From JBQTIM01 sp052388135 (GTDB lineage Bacteria; Elusimicrobiota; Elusimicrobia; FEN-1173), in the NCBI GenBank assembly GCA_052388135.1, contig JBQTIM010000085.1:1-48477 (forward strand): a DNA stretch of 48,477 nucleotides, read 5' to 3'. The notes under the pieces were generated by a model. That model saw only the letters and a list, made by a program, of their open reading frames with translations. It was not told the origin of the DNA and ran no database searches. Every line of letters begins with the position of its first letter. The first letter of the stretch is position 1. Positions 14,544 to 22,971 of the stretch are shown in pieces. The translations under genes were made by a program, and so were the position numbers.

Positions 14544-15217
14544 TTTCCGCTTCCTGGTTTCCAATCCGCGCCCTCGATTTCCACCCGCTGGCGGTGAATG
14601 ACCACTTCGGATAGGTCGGCGGACGCTTCCCAGCCGACGCCGCGGGCGGTGGAGCCGGCCCGGACGACGGTGACGGGGGCGGTGGACACGAGGCGGTCGC
14701 TGGCGGAAATGTAGCGCATCCAGTCCGATTCCAGGCGCGCGCCGTCGGTGGAGACAACCACGACGTCGTCCCAGGCCCACATGTCCTTGGATTCGGTGTC
14801 GACGCGCCCGCGGCCCGCCTGCATGCGCGCGCCGGGCCGGCCGTCCTCGAAGAACCGCACCGTGGGTTTGTCTACGGCCACGGAGTTTTCCCTCTCGAAG
14901 AGGTCCGCCCGCGGGGACGACAACCGCCAGTCGAGGCGGCCGTCCACGAAGGCCTCCAGCGTGAAACCGTGGATGGTCTGTTCCGGAAGGGAGGCGGAAT
15001 CCGCGCCGTCCGCGGCTGCTTTCGAGGAAGGTTGTCGGCACGCCGGCGCGGCCAGGAACGCGGCCGCCAGCAGAAGGAAGTTCGAGGCCAGACGCCCCGC
15101 GGCGGAGCCGCGCCCGGCCGGCCGGACCCCGCGGACGCCGCGCCTCAAGGCGAGGGCGAGCGGCCGGAAGTCAATTTGCGGTCTTAAGTTTCGAATCCGC
15201 TTCTCCCGGATTTTCAA
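14540..15217 (-). CDS. lptC: LptC-like LPS export protein (possible lipoprotein anchor)
   Basis: The protein (225 residues with this start) has an N-terminal hydrophobic segment ending LAAPAC at about residue 60, which looks like a lipobox, so the mature protein may be a lipoprotein. LptC proteins more often have a membrane helix. The remainder carries LptC features: a FTLEAFVDGRLDWRLSSPRADL segment and a WAWDDVVVVSTDGARLESDWM segment of the LptC/OstA beta-jellyroll. The true start is uncertain: the ATG at 15217 overlaps kdsC by 47 bases and gives an unusually long basic tail before the hydrophobic segment, while a TTG a little downstream is possible. It couples to lptA through ATGA. Confidence 0.75.
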   Translation of the reverse strand: MKIREKRIRNLRPQIDFRPLALALRRGVRGVRPAGRGSAAGRLASNFLLLAAAFLAAPACRQPSSKAAADGADSASLPEQTIHGFTLEAFVDGRLDWRLSSPRADLFERENSVAVDKPTVRFFEDGRPGARMQAGRGRVDTESKDMWAWDDVVVVSTDGARLESDWMRYISASDRLVSTAPVTVVRAGSTARGVGWEASADLSEVVIHRQRVEIEGADWKPGSGK

Positions 15218-15749
15218 ATTGATGGAGGATGTCTTTCCAAAGGCCTTGGCTGCGAAGCACCAGGTCCGCCACCTCTCGGAAGACGCCGCGTCCGCCGGGT
15301 TGGGCCGTGACCCAGTGACAGGCGTCTTTGACGGGTTCCGCGGCGTCGGCGGGACAGACGGCCAAGCCCGCGACGCGCAGGGCGGGCAGGTCCACCAGAT
15401 CGTCCCCGATAAAAACAGCCTCGTCGGGGCGGAGGCGTAAAGCCTTGAGGACTTCGCGAAGGGCCTTTCCCTTGTCCTCGCATTTTTGATGCAGGGCGGC
15501 GACGCCTATCTCCTCGGCCCTTTCCCGGACCTGGCGGGAGATGCGGCCCGTGATCCAGGCGGTGCGGATGGGGCGCTTGGCCCGGCGCAGCATGAAAAAG
15601 CCGATGCGGTCCCGCACGTTCCAAAACTTGACCTCCTCGCCGGACTCCAGGACGATGATGGCGCCGTCGGTGAGAACGCCGTCCACGTCCATGGCTATAA
15701 GGCGAATTTTCTTGGCCCGTTTCATTATTTCCGTTTTTGAAATTGCCAT
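15171..15749 (-). CDS. kdsC: 3-deoxy-D-manno-octulosonate 8-phosphate phosphatase KdsC
   Basis: The 192-residue HAD-superfamily phosphatase hydrolyses Kdo-8-phosphate to Kdo. The motif DVDGVLTDG near residue 20 holds the nucleophilic and acid/base aspartates, WITGR supplies motif II and GDDLVDLP supplies motif IV. The lack of a large cap domain is typical of KdsC, which works as a tetramer. It is the first gene after the MITE-like element at 15759-16022; only 9 bases separate its ATG from that element. It leads into lptC, lptA and lptB. Confidence 0.92.
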   Translation of the reverse strand: MAISKTEIMKRAKKIRLIAMDVDGVLTDGAIIVLESGEEVKFWNVRDRIGFFMLRRAKRPIRTAWITGRISRQVRERAEEIGVAALHQKCEDKGKALREVLKALRLRPDEAVFIGDDLVDLPALRVAGLAVCPADAAEPVKDACHWVTAQPGGRGVFREVADLVLRSQGLWKDILHQFENPGEADSKLKTAN

Positions 15750-15758
15750 GGGGCTTTC

Positions 15759-16022
15759 TAGTCGGAGGACGTGAATCGTGAACGGTGAATGGGAAAATTC
15801 ACGGCCTGGGGTTTTGACTTTACCGGTTCACTGGAACTCATCTCATAAATGAACTCGGAGCGAAATTTCAGATTTCGAGCCGAGCCGACGCGGGCCGAGG
15901 CGAGCATACTCCGTCGGCGGTATGTGAGCCGAGGACCGCTAAGGCGCAGGCCGAAATCTGAAATTGCAGCCCGAAAGTAATTTATGAGATGAGTTCTATT
16001 CACGATTCACCGTTCACGCCTA
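15759..16022. mobile_element. MITE-like element A between the small membrane protein gene and kdsC
   Basis: The stretch is non-coding, is bounded by TA on both sides and has nested inverted repeats. GTGAATCGTGAACGGTGAAT (15771-15790) and its complement-like copy (15998-16017) match at 16 of 20 positions. GAACTCATCTCATAAAT (15834-15850) and its exact complement (15980-15996) form 17 perfect pairs. AATTTCAGATTTCG recurs inverted further in. The right TA is part of the TAG stop codon of the gene at 16020. No transposase is encoded. The core resembles those of the elements at 25.7 and 38.3 kb (GGCCTGC followed by a CTCGGCTCACAT-like segment on the minus strand). Confidence 0.6.
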
Positions 16023-16256
16023 TTTTTTCAGCCATGGGGTCATCTCCGCCGGAATGTCGCGCAGGCGGTAGGGTTCGGGGGCCCGCCCGAGCAGGTGGCT
16101 CAACACGAAATAGAGGACCGCCAGGGCGGCGTAGATGGACAGCAAGGTTTTGGCGTGCCAGCGCCAGTCGGGCTTCCAGAATTCAGCGGAAGCGCCGCCG
16201 GCCTGTTCTCCGGCGGAATCCGCGGCGGGGTGCTTGGCGCTTTTTTTGTCTTTCAT
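16020..16256 (-). CDS. Small single-span membrane protein in the kdsA operon
   Basis: I do not recognise this 78-residue protein. It has a hydrophilic N-terminus (MKDKKSAKHPAAD), a tryptophan-containing segment FWKPDWRW, one membrane helix (about residues 36-55, TLLSIYAALAVLYFVLSHLL) and a short C-terminal domain ending ITPWLKK-like (EMTPWLKK). The start codon lies one base after the kdsA stop codon, so it is almost certainly translated together with kdsA. Its TAG stop lies in the end of element A. The position suggests a role in the envelope, but no function can be assigned. Confidence 0.65.
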   Translation of the reverse strand: MKDKKSAKHPAADSAGEQAGGASAEFWKPDWRWHAKTLLSIYAALAVLYFVLSHLLGRAPEPYRLRDIPAEMTPWLKK

Positions 16257-16257
16257 A

Positions 16258-17100
16258 TCACAACCCCATCTTTCGGTTCTTGACGACTTTGTCCAGGGTG
16301 AGGAGGCGCCGCAGAAGCGTTTCCACGTCCCGCAGGGGGACGGCGTTGGGTCCGTCGGAAAGGGCCTTGTCGGGATCGGGATGAACCTCCATGAAGACCG
16401 CGGCCACGCCCACGGCCACGGCCGCCCGCGCCAAGGGGTAGACGAACTGCCGCTGGCCCCCGCTGGATTCCCCGCGGCCGCCCGGAAGCTGGACGGAATG
16501 GGTGGCGTCGAAGACAACGGGACAGCCGAAAGACTTCATGATCTCCAGGCCGCGCATGTCCACCACGAGGTTGTTGTAGCCGAAGGTGGCGCCGCGTTCG
16601 GTGAGCGTGACGCTTTTGTTTCCGGCGGATTCCAGCTTCGCCACGACGTTGGCCATGTCCCAGGGCGCGGCGAACTGGCCCTTCTTCACGTTGACCGCCC
16701 GGCCGGTGCGCGCGGCGGCCAGCAAGAGGTCCGTCTGGCGGAACAGGAAGGCCGGGATCTGCAGGACGTCGGCGACGGCGGCGGCGGGCGCGGCCTGATC
16801 GGGCTCGTGAATGTCCGTGAGGATCGGCAGGCCGGTCTCCCTTTTCACCCGCGCGAGAACCCGCAGGCCTTCCCTTAATCCCGGCCCCCGGTAGGATTTC
16901 GAGGAGGAGCGGTTGGCCTTGTCGAAAGAGGACTTGAAAATAAGCGGTATCTTCAGGCGCCGAGAAATGTCCCGAAGGGTCTTGGCCACATTGAGGGTCA
17001 ACGCCTCGCTCTCGACGACGCAGGGGCCGGCGATGACGGCCAAGGGGGCGTTGTTGGCCAGGCCGACGGAGCCGACGCGGACCTGCCTCTGCGCTTTCAT
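16258..17100 (-). CDS. kdsA: 3-deoxy-8-phosphooctulonate synthase KdsA
   Basis: The 280-residue enzyme condenses phosphoenolpyruvate with arabinose 5-phosphate to form Kdo-8-phosphate. The characteristic AGPCVVES, FKSSFDKANRSS, LTDIHEP, QIPAFLFRQTDL and NVKKGQF motifs are all present. The length is normal for KdsA (275-285). The ATG at 17100 has GGGAG 5 bases upstream; an upstream in-frame ATG at 17124 lacks a site. It lies 39 bases after pyrG and one base before the small membrane protein gene. No kdsD isomerase for the substrate is in the window. Confidence 0.95.
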   Translation of the reverse strand: MKAQRQVRVGSVGLANNAPLAVIAGPCVVESEALTLNVAKTLRDISRRLKIPLIFKSSFDKANRSSSKSYRGPGLREGLRVLARVKRETGLPILTDIHEPDQAAPAAAVADVLQIPAFLFRQTDLLLAAARTGRAVNVKKGQFAAPWDMANVVAKLESAGNKSVTLTERGATFGYNNLVVDMRGLEIMKSFGCPVVFDATHSVQLPGGRGESSGGQRQFVYPLARAAVAVGVAAVFMEVHPDPDKALSDGPNAVPLRDVETLLRRLLTLDKVVKNRKMGL

Positions 17101-17139
17101 GGAAACTCCGGCGGCGGGAGCCATTGGACGGACGGCCGC

Positions 17140-18753
17140 CTAGGAGAGAGCCGCTTCCCGCGCCCGAGCGGACCGGCGCTTGAGGGCCGCGCCGATGAAA
17201 TCCCGGAAGAGGGGATGGGGGTGCAGGGGCCGGGATTGAAGTTCGGGATGGAATTGGACCGCCAAAAACCACGGGTGGTCGCGATGCTCCACGATCTCCG
17301 CCAAGTCCAGCTTTTTGTAGTTGCCGATGACGCGCAGGCCGGCTTTCTCCAAGCGGGCGCGGTAGCGGTTGTTGAGCTCGTAGCGGTGCCGGTGGCGCTC
17401 CAAGATTTCGGCCCGGCGGTAGGCCTGGTGCGCCAGGGTGCCGGGCTTGACGGCGCAAGGGTAAACGCCCAGCCGCATGCTGCCGCCTTTCCGGGTGACG
17501 CCGCGCTGTTCTTCCATGAGGCAGATCACCGGGTGGGCCGTGCGGGGCGCGAACTCCGTGGAATGCGCGGCGCCGAGCCCCAAAAGGTTGCGGGCCGCCT
17601 CGATGACCGCGCACTGCATGCCGAGGCAGATGCCGAAGAAGGGCACTTTCTTTTCGCGGGCGAAGCGGGTGACGGAGACCTTGCCCTCCACGCCGCGGTC
17701 GCCGAAGCCGCCGGGCACGAGGATGCCGTCGGCCTCGTAAAGCGAGGGCTCCAGGCGGCGCTCCTCCACGTCCACGTATTTGATCTTCACCCGGGCGTTG
17801 TGGGCCAAACCACCGTGCATGAGGGCCTCGCCGATGGATTTGTAGGCGTCCTTCAACTCCACATACTTGCCGGCCACGGCGATGGACACTTCCCTCTGGG
17901 GGTTCTGAATTTTCTCCACCATGGCCTTCCAGTCGGAAAGGTCCTTGCGCGGGCTCCTTTTTTGAAGCATGAGGAGCACCAGCTCGTCCAAGCCCTGGCG
18001 CTCGAGGTGGAGCGGGACTTCGTAAATGCTTTTGACGTCCAGGGCCTCGATGACCGCTTCGATGGGGACGTTGCAGAAAAGGCCGATCTTGGCGCGGAGT
18101 TCTTCCCCCAGGGGCCGGTCGGTGCGGCAAAGGATGATGTCGGGATCGATGCCGATCTCCCGCAGTTTTCCGACGGAGTGTTGGGTGGGCTTGGTCTTAA
18201 GCTCTTCGGAGGCCTGGATGTAGGGCACCAGGGTGAGATGGATGTAGAGGACGTTGTCGCGTCCCACGTCCATGCGCATCTGGCGGATGGCTTCCAGGAA
18301 GGGCAGGCTCTCGATGTCGCCCACGGTGCCGCCGATCTCGGCGATGACGATGTCCCGGCCCTTGGCCACGCGCTTGAGGCGGGTTTTTATTTCGTTGGTG
18401 ATGTGGGGAATGACTTGAACCGTCTTGCCCAGGTATTCCCCCCGGCGCTCCTGCTGGATCACGGTGTCGTAGATTTGCCCGGAGGTGCAGTTGTTTTCGC
18501 GCGTCATGTCCACGTCGAGGAACCGCTCGTAGTGTCCCAGGTCCAGATCCGTCTCCGCGCCGTCCACCGTGACGTAAACTTCGCCGTGCTGGTAGGGGCT
18601 CATGGTGCCGGGGTCCACGTTGAGGTACGGATCCAGCTTCATGATGGTGACGGAGAGTCCGCGGGATTTGAGCAGGCGCCCCAGGGACGCCGAGGCGATG
18701 CCCTTGCCGAGAGAACTGACGACGCCGCCGGTGACGAAGATGTATTTGGTCAT
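17140..18753 (-). CDS. pyrG: CTP synthase PyrG
   Basis: The 537-residue enzyme makes CTP from UTP, ATP and glutamine; CTP is needed by the neighbouring kdsB reaction. The N-terminal amidoligase domain opens with YIFVTGGVVSSLGKGI. The C-terminal glutamine amidotransferase domain holds the nucleophilic Cys in FFGICLGMQ and the His/Glu pair in VQFHPEL. The ATG at 18753 follows AAAGGA with short spacing; longer in-frame extensions upstream are shadows. Clustering of pyrG with kdsA and kdsB is common in several Gram-negative groups. Confidence 0.97.
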   Translation of the reverse strand: MTKYIFVTGGVVSSLGKGIASASLGRLLKSRGLSVTIMKLDPYLNVDPGTMSPYQHGEVYVTVDGAETDLDLGHYERFLDVDMTRENNCTSGQIYDTVIQQERRGEYLGKTVQVIPHITNEIKTRLKRVAKGRDIVIAEIGGTVGDIESLPFLEAIRQMRMDVGRDNVLYIHLTLVPYIQASEELKTKPTQHSVGKLREIGIDPDIILCRTDRPLGEELRAKIGLFCNVPIEAVIEALDVKSIYEVPLHLERQGLDELVLLMLQKRSPRKDLSDWKAMVEKIQNPQREVSIAVAGKYVELKDAYKSIGEALMHGGLAHNARVKIKYVDVEERRLEPSLYEADGILVPGGFGDRGVEGKVSVTRFAREKKVPFFGICLGMQCAVIEAARNLLGLGAAHSTEFAPRTAHPVICLMEEQRGVTRKGGSMRLGVYPCAVKPGTLAHQAYRRAEILERHRHRYELNNRYRARLEKAGLRVIGNYKKLDLAEIVEHRDHPWFLAVQFHPELQSRPLHPHPLFRDFIGAALKRRSARAREAALS

Positions 18754-18799
18754 AGGTCCTTTTAAGGCCGAAGCGTGGAATGCGGTGCGAAAATGAGCA

Positions 18800-19561
18800 T
18801 CATCGGTTCCGGCGCGCCGGGGCTTGCGGCCCGCGCGTTTTGAGCAGAGCGGCCGCGCGCGCGGCATCGGCGGGCGTATCCACTCCCACGGAGTCGTCGG
18901 GCGTGAAGGCCACCCGGATGCGGACGCCGTTTTCCAGCGCCCTCAGTTGCTCCAGCCGCTCCGCGCCTTCCAGAAACGCCTCCGGCCAGCGCACGAACCG
19001 CTTCAACAGCTCCGAGGCGTAAGAATAAATGCCGAGGTGCTTGTAGACGCGGCCCGGCGGGCGATTCGGCGCGCCGTCCCGGAAAAACGGCAAAGGCGCC
19101 CGGGAAAAATACACCGCGTCGCCGGCGCGGTCCGTCAGAACTTTGACGACGTTGGGGTCCCGCCACGCCTTCCCGTTCTGCAAAACGGTGGCCGCGGTGC
19201 CCATGGCGACTCGGCGGTCCCGATGCAAAGCCAAAACGCGGCGGACGGTTCGTGAGCTCATGAGGGGCTCGTCGCCCTGGATGTTGAGGTAGAGGCGCGC
19301 CGGCAAACGCCGGGCCACCTCCGCCACGCGATCCGTTCCGCTCTTGCAGAGAACGGACGTCATGAGGGCCTCTCCCCCCAGCCCCCGGATGAAATTCAAT
19401 ATCCGCCTGTCGTCGGTGGCCACCACCACCCTGGGCAGGGCCCGGCGGGCCGCCTCGTAGACCCATTGTACCATGGGTTTGCCCGCGATGGGCGCCAAGG
19501 GCTTGCCCGGGAAACGCTGAGAAGCGTGGCGCGCCGGGATGACGCCGAGGACGGAAAGCAC
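18800..19561 (-). CDS. kdsB: 3-deoxy-manno-octulosonate cytidylyltransferase KdsB
   Basis: The 253-residue enzyme activates Kdo as CMP-Kdo for transfer to lipid A. It shows IPARHASQRFPGKPL with the CTP-binding Arg/Lys near residues 8-20, IQGDEPL with the catalytic Asp, and KHLGIYSY typical of KdsB. The length is normal. It precedes pyrG by 46 bases. A 95-base gap separates it from the heptose kinase gene; that gap holds a small inverted pair GCGGAAC/GTTCCGC and nothing else recognised. Confidence 0.95.
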   Translation of the reverse strand: MLSVLGVIPARHASQRFPGKPLAPIAGKPMVQWVYEAARRALPRVVVATDDRRILNFIRGLGGEALMTSVLCKSGTDRVAEVARRLPARLYLNIQGDEPLMSSRTVRRVLALHRDRRVAMGTAATVLQNGKAWRDPNVVKVLTDRAGDAVYFSRAPLPFFRDGAPNRPPGRVYKHLGIYSYASELLKRFVRWPEAFLEGAERLEQLRALENGVRIRVAFTPDDSVGVDTPADAARAAALLKTRGPQAPARRNR

Positions 19562-19656
19562 TTACGCGAAAAGCGGAACGGGGGCCGGAGCGCCCGATGA
19601 TGGAACTGTTCCGCCGAAGAACCGGTCCGGAGTCTCCGCGCGCGAGGTTCCCCGCG

Positions 19657-20661
19657 TCATGCTTTTGCGCGGCTCCCGTGCCAATGCTCCATGGCCGCCT
19701 TGATCTCCTCGGGCCGCGCGGTGGCCGTGCCCAGCTTGGCCACCACCACGCCGGCCGCCAGGTTGGCGATGCGGGCCGCTTCCGCCGGGGGACAGCCCGC
19801 CGCCAGGGCCAGCGAAAGCACGGAGATGACGGTGTCGCCGGCGCCCGTCACGTCGAAAACCTCCAGGGCCTGGGCTGGGATGTGGGTGATTCGCCCCGAA
19901 TCCTCGTAAAGGCTCATTCCCCGCTCGCCCCGGGTGATGAGGACCGACCGGCAGGCCAGGCGCTTTAAAATGCGGCGGCCCAGGGCGTCCACCTCCGCGT
20001 CCGTCTTCGGGGGCAGGGCGCGCAAGCCTTCGGCGGCCTCTTTCAAATTGGGCGTGATGCAGTGGACGCCGCGGTAGCGCAGGAAGTGTTCGACCTTGGG
20101 GTCCACGGTGACGATCTTGCCGCGTTTCCGGGCCATGGCCAGAACCGATGAGAGAAGGCGCCGGTTCACGACGCCCTTGCCGTAGTCGGAGATGACCACG
20201 GCCTTGGCTCCGTCCAGCCGGCTCTCGACGCGCTCCAGGAGCCCGGAGATGACGGCGGGGCTTAAAGGATCCGCCTTCTCGTGGTCGAACCGGACCACCT
20301 GCTGGTGCCCGGCGATCACCCGCGTCTTGACGGTGGTGGGCCGGGCGCCGTCGGAGGCCACGCCGTCCACGTCCACGCCGCGGCCGCGCAGGGTTTCCAG
20401 GAGCCGGCCGCCGGCTTCGTCGGGGCCCGTCACGGAGACCAGCGAAGGGCGTCCGCCCAGGTCCGCGATGTTGCACGCCACGTTGCCCGCGCCGCCCGCC
20501 ATGAATTCCTCCTGGCGGACGTGCACCACGGGAACGGGCGCTTCCGGCGAAAGGCGGCTCACGGGCCCGCGGATGTAGCGGTCCACCATGAGGTCGCCCA
20601 CCACCAGGACGGGCATGCCGGCGAAAGCCTTCAGCCGGGCGTTGAGGCCTGGAAGTTTCAA
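19657..20661 (-). CDS. hldA: D-glycero-beta-D-manno-heptose-7-phosphate kinase (HldA/RfaE1)
   Basis: The 334-residue PfkB-family kinase phosphorylates heptose 7-phosphate at C1 in ADP-heptose synthesis. Visible motifs are VVGDLMVDRYIRG, FMAGGAGNVACNIADLGG, the anion-hole DVTGAGDTV and a late NLAAGVVVAKLGTA. It ends where the kinase domain ends, so it lacks the fused nucleotidyltransferase found in enterobacterial HldE; a separate hldC would be needed. The bisphosphate phosphatase gmhB lies about 5 kb upstream in the same direction, and two heptosyltransferase-type genes are in the same block. Confidence 0.92.
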   Translation of the reverse strand: MKLPGLNARLKAFAGMPVLVVGDLMVDRYIRGPVSRLSPEAPVPVVHVRQEEFMAGGAGNVACNIADLGGRPSLVSVTGPDEAGGRLLETLRGRGVDVDGVASDGARPTTVKTRVIAGHQQVVRFDHEKADPLSPAVISGLLERVESRLDGAKAVVISDYGKGVVNRRLLSSVLAMARKRGKIVTVDPKVEHFLRYRGVHCITPNLKEAAEGLRALPPKTDAEVDALGRRILKRLACRSVLITRGERGMSLYEDSGRITHIPAQALEVFDVTGAGDTVISVLSLALAAGCPPAEAARIANLAAGVVVAKLGTATARPEEIKAAMEHWHGSRAKA

Positions 20662-20717
20662 CTTAACGGCGATGAGGGGCGCGGGCCTTGGGCGGCGAGC
20701 TCAAGGCGCAAAGCGAA

Positions 20718-21347
20718 TTAAGCCGCGGCCGATTGGTGCTGGAGCTGGCGGTAAACGTAGGCCAGGGCGACGAAGGTCGTGGGCACCGTGATGAAGAGGC
20801 CGACCACCAGCGCCAGGAGGCCCAGGACGTTGATGCCCAGGGCCGCCAGGCCGAAGAGGAACAGGCGCCAGCGGACGCCCTTGGTCAGGGCCCAGCTTTG
20901 TTTCAGGGCGTCCACGGGTCCCGCGTCTTTGTCCACGATGAGGTAGCTGTAATAGAAGAGTCCGATGGAGAGGATGATGCCGGGCACGATGAGGAGCAGG
21001 GTTCCCGCCAGCACGATAAGGCCGTAGAGAATGGAGCCGGCGACGTAGCGGAGGTAGAGCGGTCCGGCCGTGCCGGTCCAGAGCGCGGAGACAGCGGTTG
21101 GCCGCCCGTCGGCGAAGGCGAGGCCGATGCGCACGAGGCCGATTTCCAGGAACCATTGAACGAGGCGGAACACGATGGCCACGATGACGGCGAGCACGGT
21201 GCTTTGAACCCAGTTGTTGATGAGGCCGGGGATGAAGGCCGCGACCCAGACGATGAGCATGACGCCGATGAAAAATCCGAGATTGCCCTTGGTTGAATTC
21301 CAGCCGAAGGCGAGGGCTTCTTTTATGGAGAAAGTCTTTTCAGTCAT
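20718..21347 (-). CDS. Polytopic membrane protein (DUF975-like)
   Basis: The 209-residue protein has a short polar N-terminus (FSIKEALAFGWNSTKGNLGFF) and then about four to five membrane segments. FSLKEAL...W...KN-like beginnings and the LLIVPGIILSIGLFYYSYLIVDKDAGPVDALKQSWALTKG region resemble the DUF975/YciC-type family, in which a VPGI loop precedes an amphipathic DAL...S segment. The function is unknown. ATG at 21347 has AAAGGAAAA upstream. It follows the DUF3108 gene by 70 bases; a TATGAT at about 21411-21416 on the minus strand might be part of a promoter. Confidence 0.65.
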   Translation of the reverse strand: MTEKTFSIKEALAFGWNSTKGNLGFFIGVMLIVWVAAFIPGLINNWVQSTVLAVIVAIVFRLVQWFLEIGLVRIGLAFADGRPTAVSALWTGTAGPLYLRYVAGSILYGLIVLAGTLLLIVPGIILSIGLFYYSYLIVDKDAGPVDALKQSWALTKGVRWRLFLFGLAALGINVLGLLALVVGLFITVPTTFVALAYVYRQLQHQSAAA

Positions 21348-21417
21348 AAGGGTTTTCCTTTCAGATGTCGATTCAGCCGCGAAATCTTCCGGTCGTCCGG
21401 ACGGACTCCATCATACA

Positions 21418-22293
21418 TTATTTTTGGGGATTTACGTCCTCGGCGGGGTCCTCTTCCCGTTCTTCCTCATCGGGTTCAGAAGATTCCACTTCGGGCATGC
21501 TTTCCCCCTCGGGAGAGCCTCCTTCGATGTATTTTTTCATCTCCGCGTCGAACGCCCCCACCATGACGCGCGACCGCATGAGCACGGGAATTTTCCGGTG
21601 GTCGTCGGTGAGCCAGACCTCCAGCTTTCCCTCCTGCTGGAAGATGCCCTCTCCGGCCAGGATGGGCTCGATGTGCAGGCAGTCGAACTTGCCGGCCGGC
21701 ACGCGGACTTTTTTCTTCCGCTTCACGTGGACCTTGAGAGGCCAGGTCTTGCCGCCGGAGTTGACGTCCAGGGTGTAATCTTTCCCCACTTCCAGGGGCT
21801 GGGTGCGGATGTAATACAGGCTGGAAAGGACATCCTGCACGAAAGCGGGAATGCCTCCTTCCTCCGTGTATTCCTTGCCCTTCCTTTTCTTCCAATAGAC
21901 GAAGCGGCCGGCGGGGTGGTCGTAGTCGGTCCGCGTTTGGCGGCGGTGGAAGCCCTCTCTCAAGTTCTGATGGAAACGCAGGGAGCAGAGGCTCTCCACG
22001 TCCATCCAGGATTCGTTGCGGTCGCGGACCTTGAAAAAGATGTCGGTGCCCTTGTTGGTTTTCGCGCGGGAGACGATGTGGTAGGCGGGCCGGCCGTTGA
22101 CGGTTTCCACGGCGGGCACCTCCAGGGTGGCGAAGCCCGACGGCACGAAGCCGTATTTGATGACGTAGAGGATTTTTTCGCCGGGCTGGAAAGCCTCGTT
22201 GGCCGCGGGCTGGCGCCAGACGAATTCCTGGGCGGAAGCGGGCGGAGCCGACGCCAGCAGCGCGAGGACCGGCAGGAGGCGGAGAGGCCTCAC
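21418..22293 (-). CDS. DUF3108 family secreted protein
   Basis: The 291-residue protein starts with a signal peptide (PLRLLPVLALLASAPPASA). The body shows features of DUF3108 proteins: GEKILYVIKYGFVPSGFATLEV near the N-terminus, a central segment on conversion of the Asp-Tyr-rich strand, and KLEVWLTDDHRKIPVLMRSRV late. The role of this periplasmic or outer-membrane family is unknown. The C-terminal 40 residues are strongly acidic (PDEEEREEDPAED). The start is GTG at 22293, overlapping the stop of the methyltransferase gene (GTGA), which sets it better than any upstream frame extension. Confidence 0.75.
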   Translation of the reverse strand: MRPLRLLPVLALLASAPPASAQEFVWRQPAANEAFQPGEKILYVIKYGFVPSGFATLEVPAVETVNGRPAYHIVSRAKTNKGTDIFFKVRDRNESWMDVESLCSLRFHQNLREGFHRRQTRTDYDHPAGRFVYWKKRKGKEYTEEGGIPAFVQDVLSSLYYIRTQPLEVGKDYTLDVNSGGKTWPLKVHVKRKKKVRVPAGKFDCLHIEPILAGEGIFQQEGKLEVWLTDDHRKIPVLMRSRVMVGAFDAEMKKYIEGGSPEGESMPEVESSEPDEEEREEDPAEDVNPQK

Positions 22294-22844
22294 GGAAGCT
22301 CCACGAAAGATTTCGCGGCCAGGAAGAGCGCGCCGAAAAGCCAGCCCAAGGCCGCGTTGTATTCGCGGTTCTTCCGGTAACGCGCCCAGAGGAAGCGGTC
22401 CCGGTCGGGCCGCGGCTTCGCGTTCAGGCGGGGCAGGAAGCGGGGGCGGACCTTGACGAAGGCCCGCCAGGCGTCGCCGAAATATTTTTCCAAGGAGCCT
22501 TCCTCTTCCCGCACCCGGCGCGGGTAAACCCAAAAGAAAAGGAGGAAGAACGTGGCCCATATAAGAAGATCGTGGGACAAGGCGCGGCCACCGGTGCCCG
22601 CCGCGCAAAAGCCCAGCGCCATGAGGAAGCTTCCGGCGTAAAGCGGATGCCGTATATAGAGGTAGGGACCGTCCTGGGCGAGCCGTTTACCTTTTTCTAG
22701 GTAACCGGCCGCCCGGGCCCTGAGAAGGAGGCCGGCCAAGGCCAGGGCCACCCCCGCCCACAGCCGCGACCAGGAGGCGGGGTGGGAGAAGACGGCGAAA
22801 AGAACCGCCGCGGCGAACCCAAGGAAAACCCGGCGCCGGCCCAT
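22290..22844 (-). CDS. Isoprenylcysteine carboxyl methyltransferase-like membrane protein
   Basis: The 184-residue protein has four to five membrane helices and the diagnostic GPYLYIRHPLYAGSFLMALG motif, followed by REEEGSLEKYFGDAW. These are shared by ICMT, phospholipid N-methyltransferases and related S-adenosylmethionine-dependent enzymes. The substrate in bacteria is usually unknown. It is translationally coupled to the DUF3108 gene. The 127-base gap upstream has a TTGACT without a convincing -10 at the right distance, so any promoter there is weak or absent. Confidence 0.78.
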   Translation of the reverse strand: MGRRRVFLGFAAAVLFAVFSHPASWSRLWAGVALALAGLLLRARAAGYLEKGKRLAQDGPYLYIRHPLYAGSFLMALGFCAAGTGGRALSHDLLIWATFFLLFFWVYPRRVREEEGSLEKYFGDAWRAFVKVRPRFLPRLNAKPRPDRDRFLWARYRKNREYNAALGWLFGALFLAAKSFVELP

Positions 22845-22971
22845 TAGGAGCGGACCGGGGATCGCAAGCGAGAAGACGGAGGCGGGGCCGCGTGGCCCGT
22901 TTCCCCCGCTCCGGCGGAAAAACGGTTGGATAAAAATTCGGCGATCGAGAGGCGAGTCAAAGGCGATCCTT

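Noticed and set aside
15758..16003. An 81-codon frame within element A
   Set aside because: It lies inside a palindromic non-coding element, lacks a ribosome binding site and its sequence is determined by the inverted repeats.
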